A stretch of DNA of 64,000 nucleotides from Platycnemis pennipes. Lineage: Eukaryota > Arthropoda > Insecta > Odonata > Platycnemididae. Shown here piece after piece: positions 1-13,300 of the stretch. The first letter of the stretch is position 1; each line of letters starts with the position of its first letter. The DNA is taken from the NCBI GenBank assembly GCA_933228895.1, contig OW121857.1, positions 868,001 through 932,000 of the forward strand, read 5' to 3'. Position numbers and translations under genes: made by a program. Below the pieces are notes generated by a model. That model saw only the letters and a list, made by a program, of their open reading frames with translations. It was not told where the DNA came from and ran no database searches.

Positions 1-1284
1 TCGGACAAGGTATGCGAACGCAAGCCCGACAATTTCCTTCTCTTTCACCCCCGTTATTAAGTGACAGTTTTTTCGTTAGTTTTTCGTATGTTCCGTTAAA
101 GGCCAGCCTCCTTGCTTTATTTTACCCCTGTGGGGCCTTACTTGTCTGGGGGCATCACGGCAACGGGCGCGAACAATTTAAATAGGGATAATATGGTTAA
201 AAATGTTTATGAAGAATTAAAAGGGCTCTCAAAAGCTCCACAGTTTATCGCGATGTTCGTTTGCTTTGAAGTGTCTACGTGATACAAGGTCGTCTCAACA
301 TACAAGCCTATATTCTAACATCCTATCCGCCACGCGCTTGGCGGCGGCGTCCGGAGTCTAATGAACCCCAGAGCGGGATAAAGGGTGTCTACACGACCGA
401 AGCGACGCGTCGCGACGGCTGAAGGTCAACGAATGAGAAAGAGGAAATGTCTGACACCGCCATGCAAGGCTATCTACGCGTTGAAAGTTACAAAACAAGG
501 TATCCCGAGTCGGAAATGGAAACTCAAGCATTTAGCGTTCCGGGCCATAGATCCATAGATGATCCATCAAGGCAAGGATGGTAAGTGAACTCTGGTTGAA
601 GATAAAGACATCGTTCGCAGACGGCTTCCTTCAAGAGCCCAGGGATCTAGCTCCGCAAGCTCAGGTATGAGTGAGGATGGGCCGGAATATTGGTGTCCGT
701 GTAGAATTGTCTGTCCCTTGTCAATGATCTTCGAGATCATGCGAAGAGGTCTGTTCTTGGGGAAGCCAGAGGTCGAGTGGCATTTTCATCTGTCCATGAC
801 AGCATGCGAATTTAATGGCTACAGCGGAGGCTGGAGCATTTTGCAAAGCTCTTGCATAAAACCATTATTTCAGGATGGAAAGGGTAAAATCAGAAATTGA
901 CACTTAAAATGTAAAATTAGTTATTATATAAAATTAAAATTCCCCAGTTTTGTGTCCATATGGTAAATATTTTCCTTGAAATAAAGGAGGTACAACAACC
1001 GTCATTCTTATGTTGAGTTGAGTGAAGTTAAATTTGGATAGAAATCAATGTAGATACAAAGAAATGATTAGTGCAAAAGAAAAGAGGTATTTGCTATTCC
1101 GTAATTACGGTTGGGCGCCTTCTTTGGCAGCACCGATCGGAACACGCCGATTTCAAAGCAAACGTAGTCCTTGAGAAAAAATTCTCCATTGTAAGGGACT
1201 CAATACGCAGCGTAAACATCCGGAACGTAATTCATGACACTGAATAGCCCCATGACACTCAACAAGTGATGACTTTCTTTGCAG
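1..1284. other. Sequence upstream of the first PC2 exon seen; no exon found
   Basis: This stretch lies immediately 5' of a PC2 exon and ends in its splice acceptor (GCAG at 1281-1284), so it should be intron of that gene. I found no block matching the upstream PC2 catalytic domain. The open frame at 667-900 has no recognisable domain and looks like chance. Confidence 0.5.
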
Positions 1285-1385
1285 GCCACCACGGACCTCT
1301 ATGGGAAGTGTACCACAATGCATTCTGGGACGTCAGCCGCTGCTCCGGAGGCCGCTGGAGTGTTTGCCTTGGCGCTGGAAGCCAA
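1285..1385 (+). CDS. amon: PC2 exon with the catalytic serine block
   Basis: Read in frame from GCC at 1285 it gives ATTDLYGKC, then HSGTSAAAPEAAGVFALALEA. The Ser of GTSAAAP is the subtilase nucleophile. The acceptor is GCAG at 1281-1284 and the donor GTGAGT starts at 1386. The exon ends two bases into a codon, completed to Asn by the next exon. Longer open frames overlapping it in other frames on both strands are shadows. Confidence 0.92.
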
Positions 1386-4300
1386 GTGAGTGCCTACCAA
1401 GTCAGCAGAGCTTATCGCTTTCTGCCGCCTCTTGCTTCTTGGGCGCTCGCGTCGCCGAATCCGGTGATAAATGAAGATGCATTTGCAACGGAGCATTGTA
1501 TCTACATTTCCAGGGATACTGTAAATTTCCCTCGTGCAGTGTTACCACAAAAAAGTAGGAAATGTTGCAAATGACCCCTGCTGTAGGTCGTGAATGAAGA
1601 CAATTGCAGGAGGAATAACTCTTTGTCACACCTCCTAGCCATCGGCAGAATTAATATGTTTTGGACCTGCAGGACGGGTGTACGATATATTATAAAAAAA
1701 ATTGACTGCAGATTTGTAGAATCCGACTCACAGTTCTACGTTTTAATTCGTTATTCTTGGCCTTGACTTTGTAACATCTCGTCGTTACCAATACAAAAAG
1801 AACTTAGTGGACTTCACGAATAGACTTATAACGTAACCATCCCCAATGTGATGACGATGTGGGGACGATTGTGCTAAGTCCTATTCGAGATTTCATTGTC
1901 GCAACCATGGTCCTTATTATATTTTATAGGGACCTTGGTCGCAACTATACGCATGCATGGAATAAACGTCATAGTTGGTGGTACAATCAACGCTCTCTTG
2001 ATGGCGCGACGGTCATTCCGGTCACGTGGGGTCATTTCGTTCATAATCGGTCAACACACACTTTTGCTGGCGCTGCGATCGCGTTGCTGCGACAGACCTT
2101 GTTGATCTCTTACGCGAGGAATACATGGTGGGCACGCATATGTAATTGTAACTGTCGATTAATCCTTTCATAACTGTTGGTTTCAGGCGTAAGTTTATGG
2201 ACCTATTCATGATTGAAAAGAAAACTTAACTTTGTCGTTGCACATAAATTTACTAACAAACGACACGGGTTTCGACGTTGACACCACGTGGAGACACAGC
2301 AGATTGCATCGTTCATATGAGGAATGAGTCGATTCCACTTTTTTCGACTCCGTTCCAATTCTCTCGAATCGATTCCCAATTCTCGATCCCGATTCCGTCA
2401 ATTTTATAATTACAGGTGGGGTATTGCTTTACCAGTAGCGTATGACTATTATTTAAATTCAAGAAATAGCAAATATTTCCTCAGCTTATTGATGTAGATA
2501 AAAAGTACAAATTGATAGCCTGCACCCAAAATTACTGAGACGAATATGATGCGATCACTAAAATACTTGAAATATGAATTAAATGTTTCATAATATTATT
2601 ACAAATTAAAACACAACAATACATAAGTTTGTTTTATTTAGGAATTAAGAAAACAAATAGTTTCCAATTGTAATAAAATTATTGATTGTTTTTTAGGTTA
2701 CAACTCTGCCACTTAATCAAATTGAAGAATTTTAAAAATTGAAAATGAAATTTGAAAGATACAGTTACCAGCAATGAATATTGTAGAGAATATTTTATAT
2801 ACATTAACAGATTTAACACGCTAACACAATGAAATATAAATGGGATCCATAAAATGACGATCTACCCTTATTCAAGTTACAATATTATTATGCTGTTTTG
2901 GAATAAACACTTTGTTTCAGGCATAAATACTGAACTTAATAATTTACAGTTCACAATGGAATTAAAGTTAGATTACTCTATCTAACATGATACTGACGTT
3001 GTTCTGAAGGGTAAGAAAACAAAAAAATATTTATTAAATTAGCATATTATAATTTAACCACCAACGAAATTTGTATAAGGATGTGCCCCATAAAAAACAC
3101 AATTATATAAATATAACAAGTGTATTAAAATCAGAACACAATGTATTTTTCGGTGTACTAAAAGAAGAGAAAAAAGTTATTGTAAAATAAAAGCAATATG
3201 TATGTACATACATCAATGAGTTTTGGAGGTTTACCTACGCTACTTAGATCTTAGTTCTACTTAGATCTACTTTGAGGACAAGCATCTTTACTCGGCCAGG
3301 ATCGAGTCTGTGTCTTTCTGCATTGCATATAATCCCTGCTGTACTGAATTGTCTTTCTTTGAATACGCTGCAAGGAGGAATGCACAGATACTTAAATGCT
3401 ACATTTTTAAGTCTCATCACACACTCTCTGTCTGTCCAGTAATGGGAAATATTTCCACCATCTTTTGGATCCAAGTTTTTTTCCCCAAGATACTGCAGCA
3501 GTCAATTTTCACAAGAAGAAGCACTATCATCAGCAAGTTCCACTCTTTTTCCTTCATGGTAGGACCACAGCCGTATCACCAGGAGTGTCTGAGGTTGAAT
3601 TTGCAGTTTCAACCATGGTTTCATCAAGTGCTGCAAAATATCGTTGCACAAACAGATTTGTTTCCACATCAGGGTAATGGCGTTTCAGGGATATGATGAC
3701 AAATCGTTCTTCACTATTCCTCGGGCGATTCCACTTATAAGCACATTAAGTTACGCTGCAAAAAAGTAGACACTAGGATATTTTAATCAAATAATCTGAT
3801 TAATATTATTTTATTTTTATCAAAAGATTAAGAATAAATTGAATACAAATATTGGTTAGGAACATTTAGAAATAATAATTTATAATAAACCTACCTCAGA
3901 AATCCCGAGAGTTTCCCAATGCTGCCTTCGCAATGGATGCTCCAGGAATTAGCAACCATTGCGGAGTGTTGGTGGCATGGAACACCAAGGGTGCACATTC
4001 ACATGGCGGGTACCTAGCAGTGGAGTAGCGGTGAGTAGGGCTGGGCGGTGCACGAAATGCTGAATCGGTTCTCGGTTCTGAAAAAAACCGTTTGCCACGG
4101 CGGTGCACCGGTTCAATAGATCAAACCGGTGTTTTCTACTGACCGGTTTTTTCTACTGAACCGGGGTTTTCTAGTGAACCGGTGTTTTCTAATGAACCGG
4201 TGTTTTCTACTGAACCGGTGTTTTCTACTGAACCGGTGTTTTCTAATGAACCGATGTTTTCTATTGAACTGTATTTTTTCTAGTGAACCGCGTTTTTTCT

Positions 4301-7300
4301 CATCCAAAATATTTTTTGGTCCATTTTTTATGTATTATACAGTTTTTTGAAGATTTGTTTTTTTTTTCTTAAAGAAGATACTTCATAATAACGCGGGTAT
4401 GCTTTCCTAAACTGAACAGTAAAATGTGGGAATGTTTGCGAGAGCCAATGGCTTGTGTACAAGGCCTGGGCATACACATAAATTGGTTTTCTGAAGTGTT
4501 AAAAAATGCACCTATATTTGTTGATCTGCCGAATTCGAACCTGCCGCGTGACCGGTGATGAAATTCACATTATTTTTTAATGAAGACATTGCTAAATTTC
4601 CTCGGATATTCATTTATATAGCATGACACCTTTCGTTGGTAAAACAGCATTAGCAATTGGCTTGATCGGCCTCGATGGTATTGCTATTGTAGCAACAAAA
4701 CGCGTCGTGCTAAATTAATAACTTATCCTTGGTGAATGAAAAGCTCCCTAGAGGCAGAGCGACTGGTGTATACGTACGGATGAAATCTTTCCACTTAATC
4801 TGATCTGATTTAAGTGCTTCCAGAGAGCTGAGATGTGTGGAGAGGCTGATTCCTTTCGTCTGTGATTCATAGTTATCTGCCTTTCTTAGTCGACATTTCC
4901 TTTCTCTTTCATAATGGCAACGATTACGAGTCGAGGGTCTTACTCTGACGCCTTGTATTTTCTTTGGTGGCTTTATTCTTTTCCGCATCGGGATCGTCTC
5001 TTCGCTGATTTCCTCTTAAATTGGCCATGACTTCTAGCTCACGTGAGTTGTCCGACAAGCAAATGCAAGGCGCTCTGGTAGAGAGGAGTGAAGTCAGTTC
5101 AGATACAATTTCCAAGGATTTAATTGGGTACCCTCTGGTTTCCTGCTCCTAGCAGGAAGAGGAAAAATTCTCAGTTAATTTTTAATGCAAGAAAATAAAT
5201 AATTGGAATTTACAATTGAGGTTGCTGAAACAAAGTGATCGGAACGGTGGGTATTGGAAAAGCTCAAAGGACAACCCTCGATTACCGAAATTGAGTGCAA
5301 GAGATTGACAAGCCAACTAGAAAACCCAAAACTGGAAGTCGCAAGAGCCATCGATTCGCTAAGACGTTTACGTCAAAGTCTGCACTAAGTCTTCAATGCC
5401 TTCCCCATTAAAGCACCCTGAGCAATTAAAATGCCTTCGATTAAAGTTACCCCGAAGGCATGGAATTGAGTGGACGCATATACTGCGTCGCATACTCTTG
5501 AGGAGTTAAAACGCAGGCATTCTTTTCTAAACTGAACAGTAGTAGAGCATGTTTGGGGAGCCAATGGTTTTTAGGTGAGGCCTGGGCTTCTTCGCATTTT
5601 TCAAGTTCCAAACGATGCTCCTACATGTCTAGTTTTTGTTTCGGTAAACATCCCAGTGACTTCTTCAAAGAAATAATATGCTGTTCTATTAATGCCACAT
5701 GGAGCTGTATTTTATCAATTACTGGAAGGGTGTGCTGAAGGTTGAGAACAAATTGATTGTCAAAATTACTTTTTAACACAAGTGCAGAAGCTAAATTACA
5801 ATTTTCAATTACTACTAATTTAAATCTAGAAATCGGCTGGCACATGGCGATGGTTCATGGAAATGAAAATCAGTTCTTCGGCGTGTTCGCCTAGTAAACA
5901 ATTTATTTATAACAATTCCTCCCAAACTGAAAATTCTTTCGGATTCTGCTGATGTTGCTGCTATAGCAAGATATTTCCTGGCCAGCCCTGCAAGCAAGGA
6001 GAAGGTTGCCTCATGAAGCCTCCACCAACTGAGAATGTCTTCATTACGTTATTGTACATTAATAAATAACGTCAATATGTTCAAATTTTGTTTGCATTTG
6101 GCGCTTATGTACGTGTGGCAGGGGTAGATAGGAACTTGAAACAATGCTCCTTCCTCCACAAAGTCTCCCCAAGCAGTGGTTTAATAAAAAATGCTACTGC
6201 ACTAACTTGAATGATTATGAACTGCTTGGTTGTTCATCTGAACGAACTTATTCGTTGTAATCGTCGACAAAACAAAATAACATAAAAATACGGAAAATCC
6301 CGTCGAGTTACTTATGTGACGATGCTTTAGATGTGCGAGTGCTCGCTCTGCACTCTAGCGGCCGATTATTTGTGAGACGATAGGCTGACAAATTATAACA
6401 CAGAGGGGATAGGAAAGTTCACAGGCGTGGACGCAAGCCAACCCGGCTACGAGCAGAGACGGGGAGGGAGGCAGTGGCGTGAAAACCGAGCAGCGAACGA
6501 TCATTGGTGTTTCAGAACCGCTTCCCCGGTGCGACGGTTCAGAACCGATTCTCCGGTGCGGCGGTTCAGAACCACTTCCCCGGTGCGACGGTTCAGAACC
6601 ACTTCCCCGGTGCGACGGTTCAGAACCGCGTCCCCGGTGCGACGGTTCAGAACCGCGTCCCCGGTGCGACGGTTCAGAACCACTTCTCCGGTGCGGCGGT
6701 TCAGAACCGCTTCCCCGGTGCGACGGTTCAGAACCACTTCTCCTGTGCGGCGGTTCAGAACCGCTTCCCCGGTGCGACGGTTCAGTACCGCGTCCCCGGT
6801 GCGACGGTTCAGAACCGCTTCCCCGGTGCGACGGTTCAGAACCGATTCTCCGGTGCGGTGGTTCAGAACCGCTTCCCCGGTGCGGCGGTTCAGTACCGCG
6901 TCCCCGGTGCGACGGTTCAGAACTGCTTCCCCGGTGCGACGGTTCAGAACCGATTCTCCGGTGCGGTGGTTCAGAACCGCTTCCCCGGTGCGACGGTTCA
7001 GTACCGCGTCCCCGGTGCGACGGTTCAGAACTGCTTCCCCGGTGCGACGGTTCAGAACCGATTCTCCGGTGCGGTGGTTCAGAACCGCTTCCCCGGTGCG
7101 ACGGTTCAGAACCACTTCTCCGGTGCGGCGGTTCAGAACCGCTTCCCCGGTGCGACGGTTCAGTACCGCGTCCCCGGTGCGACGGTTCAGAACCGCTTCC
7201 CCGGTGCGACGGTTCAGAACCGATTCTCTGGTGCGGTCGGTCAGAACCGCTTCCCCGGTGCGACGGTTCAGTACCGCGTCCCCGGTGCGACGGTTCAGAA

Positions 7301-10300
7301 CTGCTTCCCCGGTGCGACGGTTCAGAACCGATTCTCCGGTGCGGTGGTTCAGAACCGCTTCCCCGGTGCGACGGTTCAGAACCGATTCTCCGGTGCGGTG
7401 GTTCAGAACCTATTCTCCGGTGCGGTGGTTCAGAACCGCTTCCCCGGTGCGACGGTTCAGTACCGCGTCCCCGGTGCGACGGTTCAGTACCGCGTCCCCG
7501 GTGCGACGGTTCAGAACCGATTCTCCGGTGCGGTGGTTCAGAACCGATTCTCCGGTGCGGTGGTTCAGAACCGCTTCCCCGGTGCGACGGTTCAGTACCG
7601 CGTCCCCGGTGCGACGGTACAGTACCGCGTCCCCGGTGCGACGGTTCAGAACCGATTCTCCGGTGCGGTGGTTCAGAACCGATTCTCCGGTGCGGTGGTT
7701 CAGAACCGCTTCCCCGGTGCAACGGTTCAGTACCGCGTCCCCGGTGCGACGGTTCAGAACCGCTTCCCCGGTGCGACGGTTCAGAACCGATTCTCCGGTG
7801 CGGCGGTTCAGAACCGCTTCCCCGGTGCACTGGTTCAGATCCGATTCTCCGGTGCACCGGTTTTTTTTACTAAATCTGAACCGGCCTGCCGTTTCTTCAA
7901 AAAACCGAACCGCTGAACCGGTGCACCGGTGCACCGGAGAACCGCCCAGCCCTAGCGGTGAGAGTCGTATCTCCGATGAAAAGATGCAAGCACGCAATGC
8001 GCACCACAAATTTCTGATGAAAGCTTTGGATTTGGAAAGAAGCGTCTCGCCATCATTCGTCGTCCCGTAGACAGGAATTGTCTATCGAAGGTCCCATTCG
8101 GAAAGCGTCTTGAATCCGTTTCCTCATCATGTCTCACATTATTTTTCGGTAGAATTCCTCCAAAGAGGCCCTGAGGCACTCAGACCTATTGGCCCATTGT
8201 GCCAACCACCCTTCTAAGGAAATCACACATAAAGGCCGATCGCCTTGCTAAAGGCCAACAGGTCCCCTATGGGGATTTCCCTTACCTCCCTGGGTTCCAA
8301 AAATGGAGACCCCAGGTACCTATTTCGAGTCCTCATCACAGCAGGGCACTCGCATAATATGTGGGATGTAGTTCCATCCCCTTCTTCGCATCATCTGCAT
8401 CTAGGTGAATCTACAATTTCCAGTAGGTGCAGGTGCCTCATCACCTGGTAGTGCCCCGTGAGGAGTCCCACTACCGTTCGTAATTGACCCCTGTTTAGTG
8501 ACAGGAGTCTTTTGGCAAGCCCAGGCCTAGGTTCTCCTACGTGTAGTTTGGCCTGTCTAAGACTTGGTGCAGTTCGCCAGATCTCAGAATGTCGGGCTAA
8601 GCCCCACATTCTACTTTCTGCTATTCCTATAGATATGATTGGCTCTGGCCCAATCGGATCTCGGCTGGAACCGGCCCTTGCCAGCTCATCAGCCATCTCA
8701 TTTCCGGATATGCCTGCATGACCAGGCACCCAGAAAAGTTCCACCTTGCCGCATCTGCCTATATCATTGAGTGCCTCACGACACTCCTGCAGCAGCTGTG
8801 ATTTGCACCATGGTGATGTCAGCGCCTTTAAAGCTGCCTGACTATCCGTGCATATGTGTATCGGTCTGTTAAACATCCCGATTTCCTTAATAGCATACGC
8901 GCAGGTCAGAAGTGCATATACCTCTGCCTGGAACACAGTAGCATATTTTCCCAAAGGGATTGAGAGCTTCCTTGGTGTGCTACAATCGTAGACCCCTGCT
9001 CCCGCTCTTCCTTCTTTCCTAGAGCCGTCCGTATACCATACCTCGGCCCCAGAATGAAGTTCCTTCCCCTTTCCTCTAGCCCACTGTTCCCTATCCGGGA
9101 AGTGGGTTTTGAAGTAGGGGGGTGTTTGGTTGAACCTGGCTATCATTCCATCACTGCCCATCCCGAGGATGGGACTCGACTTCATGAGCTCCGTCCAAAC
9201 CTGTCTGTGACCATAGGAACTTCCTTTGTCATACCACTGTCCCACACATTTGAGACGGTAAGCCGCTGTCCTTGCCTGCACCTCAGCTTCCACATGGAGT
9301 GGAGCGAGGTTCAGCAGCGTTTCCAGCGCCAGAGTTGGGGTTGTTCTCATAGCCCCTGAAATGCCCATACAGGCCATTCTTTGAAGGTGTTTCAGTTTGT
9401 TCCCAGCAGTTTTGAGCCGGACTCTTCCACCAAACTATAGAGCAGTACAAGAAGCTAGGTTTAATGACTGCCATATAAATCCATCTAATGGCTTTTGGCT
9501 GAAGTCCCCATGTTTTACCAAGGGTCCTCCTGCACATCCATAAGGAGGCACAAGCTTTCTTTGCCTTGGTCTCCAAATGCTCTCCCCAGTTAAACTTGGA
9601 GTCCAGAATAACCCCAAGATACTTGACCGATAATGAGGGATATAAAACCTTTCCCTGCAAAGAGGGAGGCCTAAAGCCCTCCATTTTCCTTCTATTGGTA
9701 AACAATACAAGCTTAGTTTTCTCCGGATCTACAGTCAGCCCTGTTTCTGCACACCAACCCATCGCTTTATCCAGGGCTTTCTGCATGAGTCCAGAGACAG
9801 TATCAAGGTACTTTCCAGTGATGAGTATAACCACATCATCTGCGTACCATTGAGTGTAGGCACCAGTCCTATTCAATTTTAAAAAAAGACTAAAATAAGG
9901 CTATTCCAGAGGAGTGGAGATAACACTCCTCCCTGAGGGCAGCCTCGAGTCACAGCTACCTTCATTGAACTGTCTCTCAAGACTTTGTGAGCATGGATAC
10001 CATGTCTTCCTGCAGCAATGCAGATTTGATCGAAGGATGTGTTATTAAATGTTCCCTCGACATCAAGAAATGCCCCCAGTCCATACATTCCGTGTTCCAG
10101 CACTCCCTCAATCCTGCTAACAAGATTGTGGAGCGCTGTCTCAACGGATTTTCCCTTCTGGTAGGCATGTTGATACAGGTGCAGGGGGTGATCCCTTAAT
10201 GGCCCATCCCTTATGTACCTGTCCACTATCTTTTGTAGTCCTTTTGTAGCTCTTGTGTAGTCCGTCTTACCTGGTTTAGGTATGAAAACCACCTTGGTGA

Positions 10301-13300
10301 CCCTCCAGGCCTTTGGAACATATCCATAAGCCAGGCAGGAGTGACATATTCTTACCATTGGAAGGAGGAGCAGATCCTGCCCTTCCTGAAGGAGTGCAGG
10401 AAATACCCCATCCTCCCCAGTAGCCTTAAATGGGCTAAAACTCATGATCGCCCATTTTGTAACTGAGTACATCACGATGCTGGAGGAAAGTCTCCATTCC
10501 CTCCGAGCCGGACGGATGGGATTCCTCCCATGATGCATCTCCCTCAACTCCCTGGAGCCTGGAAAGTGGGTCTCCAGCATTAGCTTTAAAGCTTCCTTGT
10601 CAGAAGACGTGAAGTCTCCCGAGGGAAGCAGCAGATAACCCACCCCCTCTTCCGAGTCTTTGGATAGGATCTTATGAAGTCTTGCCATCTGTGGAACAGT
10701 CTCTACGCTCTCACAGAAGCTCCTCCATGAGTCCCTTTTACAGCGCTTCATTACTGCTTTGTACCTTCGTTGGGCAACCTTAAAGTTTTCCCAATCCCGA
10801 GGCATTCTATCCTCTTTGATTTATTAAAGAGTTTCCTAGTCTCTCTGCGGAGACCGTTTAATTCCTCTCCCCACCAGGGTAATTTAAACCCTTCCTTCCT
10901 GGTCCTTAGGGGGCAGCTGTCTTTGTAGGATGTGATGATGCTTCTCTGTAGATAATCAACAGCAGCATCTACCTCATCCACATTTCTAAACTTGCACTGA
11001 GGTGCCCCCTCTAGGGCAGCTCCCAGCCTTTCTCAATATAGTCCCCAGTTGGTAGTTCTGGGGTTCCTATATGTTATTTCCATGTGATTGGATTCTAAAA
11101 GAGTGAAGAGTATGTGTCTGTGGTCGGACAAAGTTATCTCCCCTGACACTCTCCACCCATCAATCCTGTGCAGCAGAGAACTGGTGCACAGTGTAATATC
11201 TATCACCCCCTGCCTAATGCTGTTTGCAAAGGTAGGTTGTGATCCTTTATTGAGTATTTGTAACTCCGTAGACATAAGATACTCCAACAGTGCCTCACCC
11301 CTTCCGTTGGTGCTTCCACCCCCCCACACAATGTGGTGTGAGTTAGCATCACAACCGATCAGAAGATCCCACTTGTTGGCCTTACAGTAACTCACCAGCC
11401 TCTCCATCTCATTTGATGGTGGAGGAGTCGGTGCATCGTATGGCAGGTAGGAGGAGCAGATGACCCTCTTCCTGTTCTCACCTTCCCCCAGGGTCAGCAG
11501 AACTGCTGTCTGATCCCTAGTGGTAAATTCCGATAGATGCAAAGCACTTATCCCATTCACATGGATACAAGATCTAGGCCTATTAACAGTGGTACAGTAA
11601 TATATTTTTCCCCCTGTCATGCCCAGGCCCCTGACTCTTCCCTGGAAAGCCCAGGGTTTCTGAATCAGAGCTATTTTGACCATACCTTCAGAGAGTATCC
11701 TTTGCAGAACCCCTGAGGCAGCCTTACTGTGTTGTAGGTTGGCCTGAAGCACGGCTATGCCAGCCATGGTTCAGCCCCGCCCACATCTTCTTCCTCCCTT
11801 GTCTCCTTCTCTTCGAGGGGGTATGGAGCCTTCCCTGAGGCCTCTACCCACAGGGGCTCCCGAGTCAGGCTCTACCCCCATGGGGGAGACTAGGCTTGGT
11901 GCCTCCTTGAAGGTAGGTCCAGAGAGGTTGAAAAGGATGTCGTCCTCCTCTCCCCACGAAGGGTATGAGTGGCAACTGGGATGTGAGGGTCTCCCAGAAG
12001 GAACCCTCACAGGCAAGGTTAAGGTAGTAGAGGGTGCGTCCCGACTGGGATCCCCATCGGGGCTCTCCACCGGTATCGCATCCTCCAAGGAAGAAGACAC
12101 ACTACAAGAGTCCATGTGAAGAGTGGACCTCTCAGCGCCCTCCATAGTTTTCTTTGAGGGTTCCAAGTCCCACGAGTAGCTAGGGAAATATGGTGTCCGC
12201 CCATGCAGAGCCCCGCATGCATGGGTAAGGCTAAATAAAACCGGAGGTCGCCCAGTATCCGGAGTCTCTCTGTTAGTCGCTTCTTACCCTCCGCCCTGCA
12301 GATGCGGTCACCCTTAGCACAGAGACGCACCGTGGTGATGGGAGCTGTTTATTGACCACCAGGTCTAGATCCAACATGTTCAGCGATACCAGGGGTACCT
12401 CAAGGAGGATGTGGCTCTTCACCACGCATGGCGGTCTTGGTGGTCCATAGGCATGTTCTGCCCTTGTCCCTCCCTGGAGTCACTGACCCCTTACCTCCTA
12501 TACGACTCCTACCTTTCCCATTCTTTTAGTTCACTTTTCCCTCGACGATTGTCTTCATCAGGCCATCGTGTCTTAAGATGTGGCCTAATAAGTCTCAATA
12601 GGGGTAATCAAGAGACATCTTTTTTCTCCCACTCCTCTCAAGACTTCTTCATTTGTCATTCGGTTGATTCATTTTACCTTCATCCTTCTTCTGTAGCACC
12701 ATATTTCGAATGCTCTTTCCACTCTGCTGCTGTCCAGTGGCGAAGCTAAGGTATTCGAAGTGGGTATTCTAGCTCATCAGCCCCTTAATTTGCTGCTTCA
12801 GAGACTCAAATATTCCAGTTGACAAAAATCAGTCGACTTAACACGTTGTGTACTGGGCTATTTAAATGGGTTGTAACCCTCTGTTCTGGTGGGTTTTTAA
12901 AATCTAGTTTTTTTTAACATGCATTGCATACGAAGAGAACACTAGATGCTTGTTCACTTCTTTACCTCTCGCCCCACTGTTAATTTGAAATAATTTTCCG
13001 GCACCCAACCATGCACAGAGGTCAGCACTTGAGGGGCTAACTAATTTGCCTTAATGTTTTCCGTTGATTATATAGTTTTGGCGGGCTTTCCTTGGGGCAA
13101 AGGTGTCAATGACGCGTTCCTTGAAACTTTCGTTGCTCGAGTGGTTGTTCAGTAAAGCCTTTTCAACCGCCAGGTTGCTTAAATTGCTTAGGCTGGAGTC
13201 CGTCATGGAGTTTCTTAAAAATGTGTTCACTGTCTTTAACGTACTCATACTTCTTTCAGACAATACAGTTGATACAGGAAATGTCTGAATCAGTCTTATG

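Larger units (their letters stand above)
4036..7954. mobile_element. hAT-like DNA transposon A, complete ends, 8-bp target duplication
   Basis: The left end TAGGGCTGGGCGGT (4036-4049) is repeated inverted at the right end (7941-7954). The flanks carry the same 8-mer GCGGTGAG (4028-4035 and 7955-7962), the target duplication length of hAT elements. Inside is a hAT dimerisation-domain remnant on the minus strand (5815-5997). Both subterminal regions are tandem arrays rich in ACCGGTG-type motifs (about 10 units left, about 50 right). The element is 3,919 bp and cannot encode a working transposase. Confidence 0.85.
8223..12420 (-). mobile_element. I/R1-type non-LTR retrotransposon with RNase H, decayed
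   Basis: On the minus strand the order is ORF1-like remnants (about 12330-11771), endonuclease (11767-11033), reverse transcriptase in broken pieces (about 10981-9283), then RNase H and a C-terminal Cys/His segment (9377-8223). Endonuclease, RT and RNase H together mark the I/R1/LOA group. The 5' limit near 12,420 abuts an RTE-like fragment and is approximate; the 3' end lies somewhere between 8223 and the hAT A flank at 7962. Confidence 0.8.

Noticed and set aside
1266..1629. Open frames of 65-102 codons on both strands around 1.3-1.6 kb
   Set aside because: They overlap the PC2 exon in wrong frames; the exon itself ends at the GTGAGT donor at 1386.
4710..5115. Basic minus-strand frames inside hAT A (KNKATKENTRRQ-like)
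   Set aside because: They overlap in different phases, lack hAT motifs, and lie in the interval between the internal direct repeats.
6511..7860. CRISPR-like array
   Set aside because: Units are contiguous without unique spacers, the context is a eukaryotic intron and no cas genes exist.
6355..8070. Long frames on both strands (464-547 codons) at the hAT A array
   Set aside because: The 27-bp unit keeps several frames on both strands open by construction; simultaneous long frames on both strands argue against coding.
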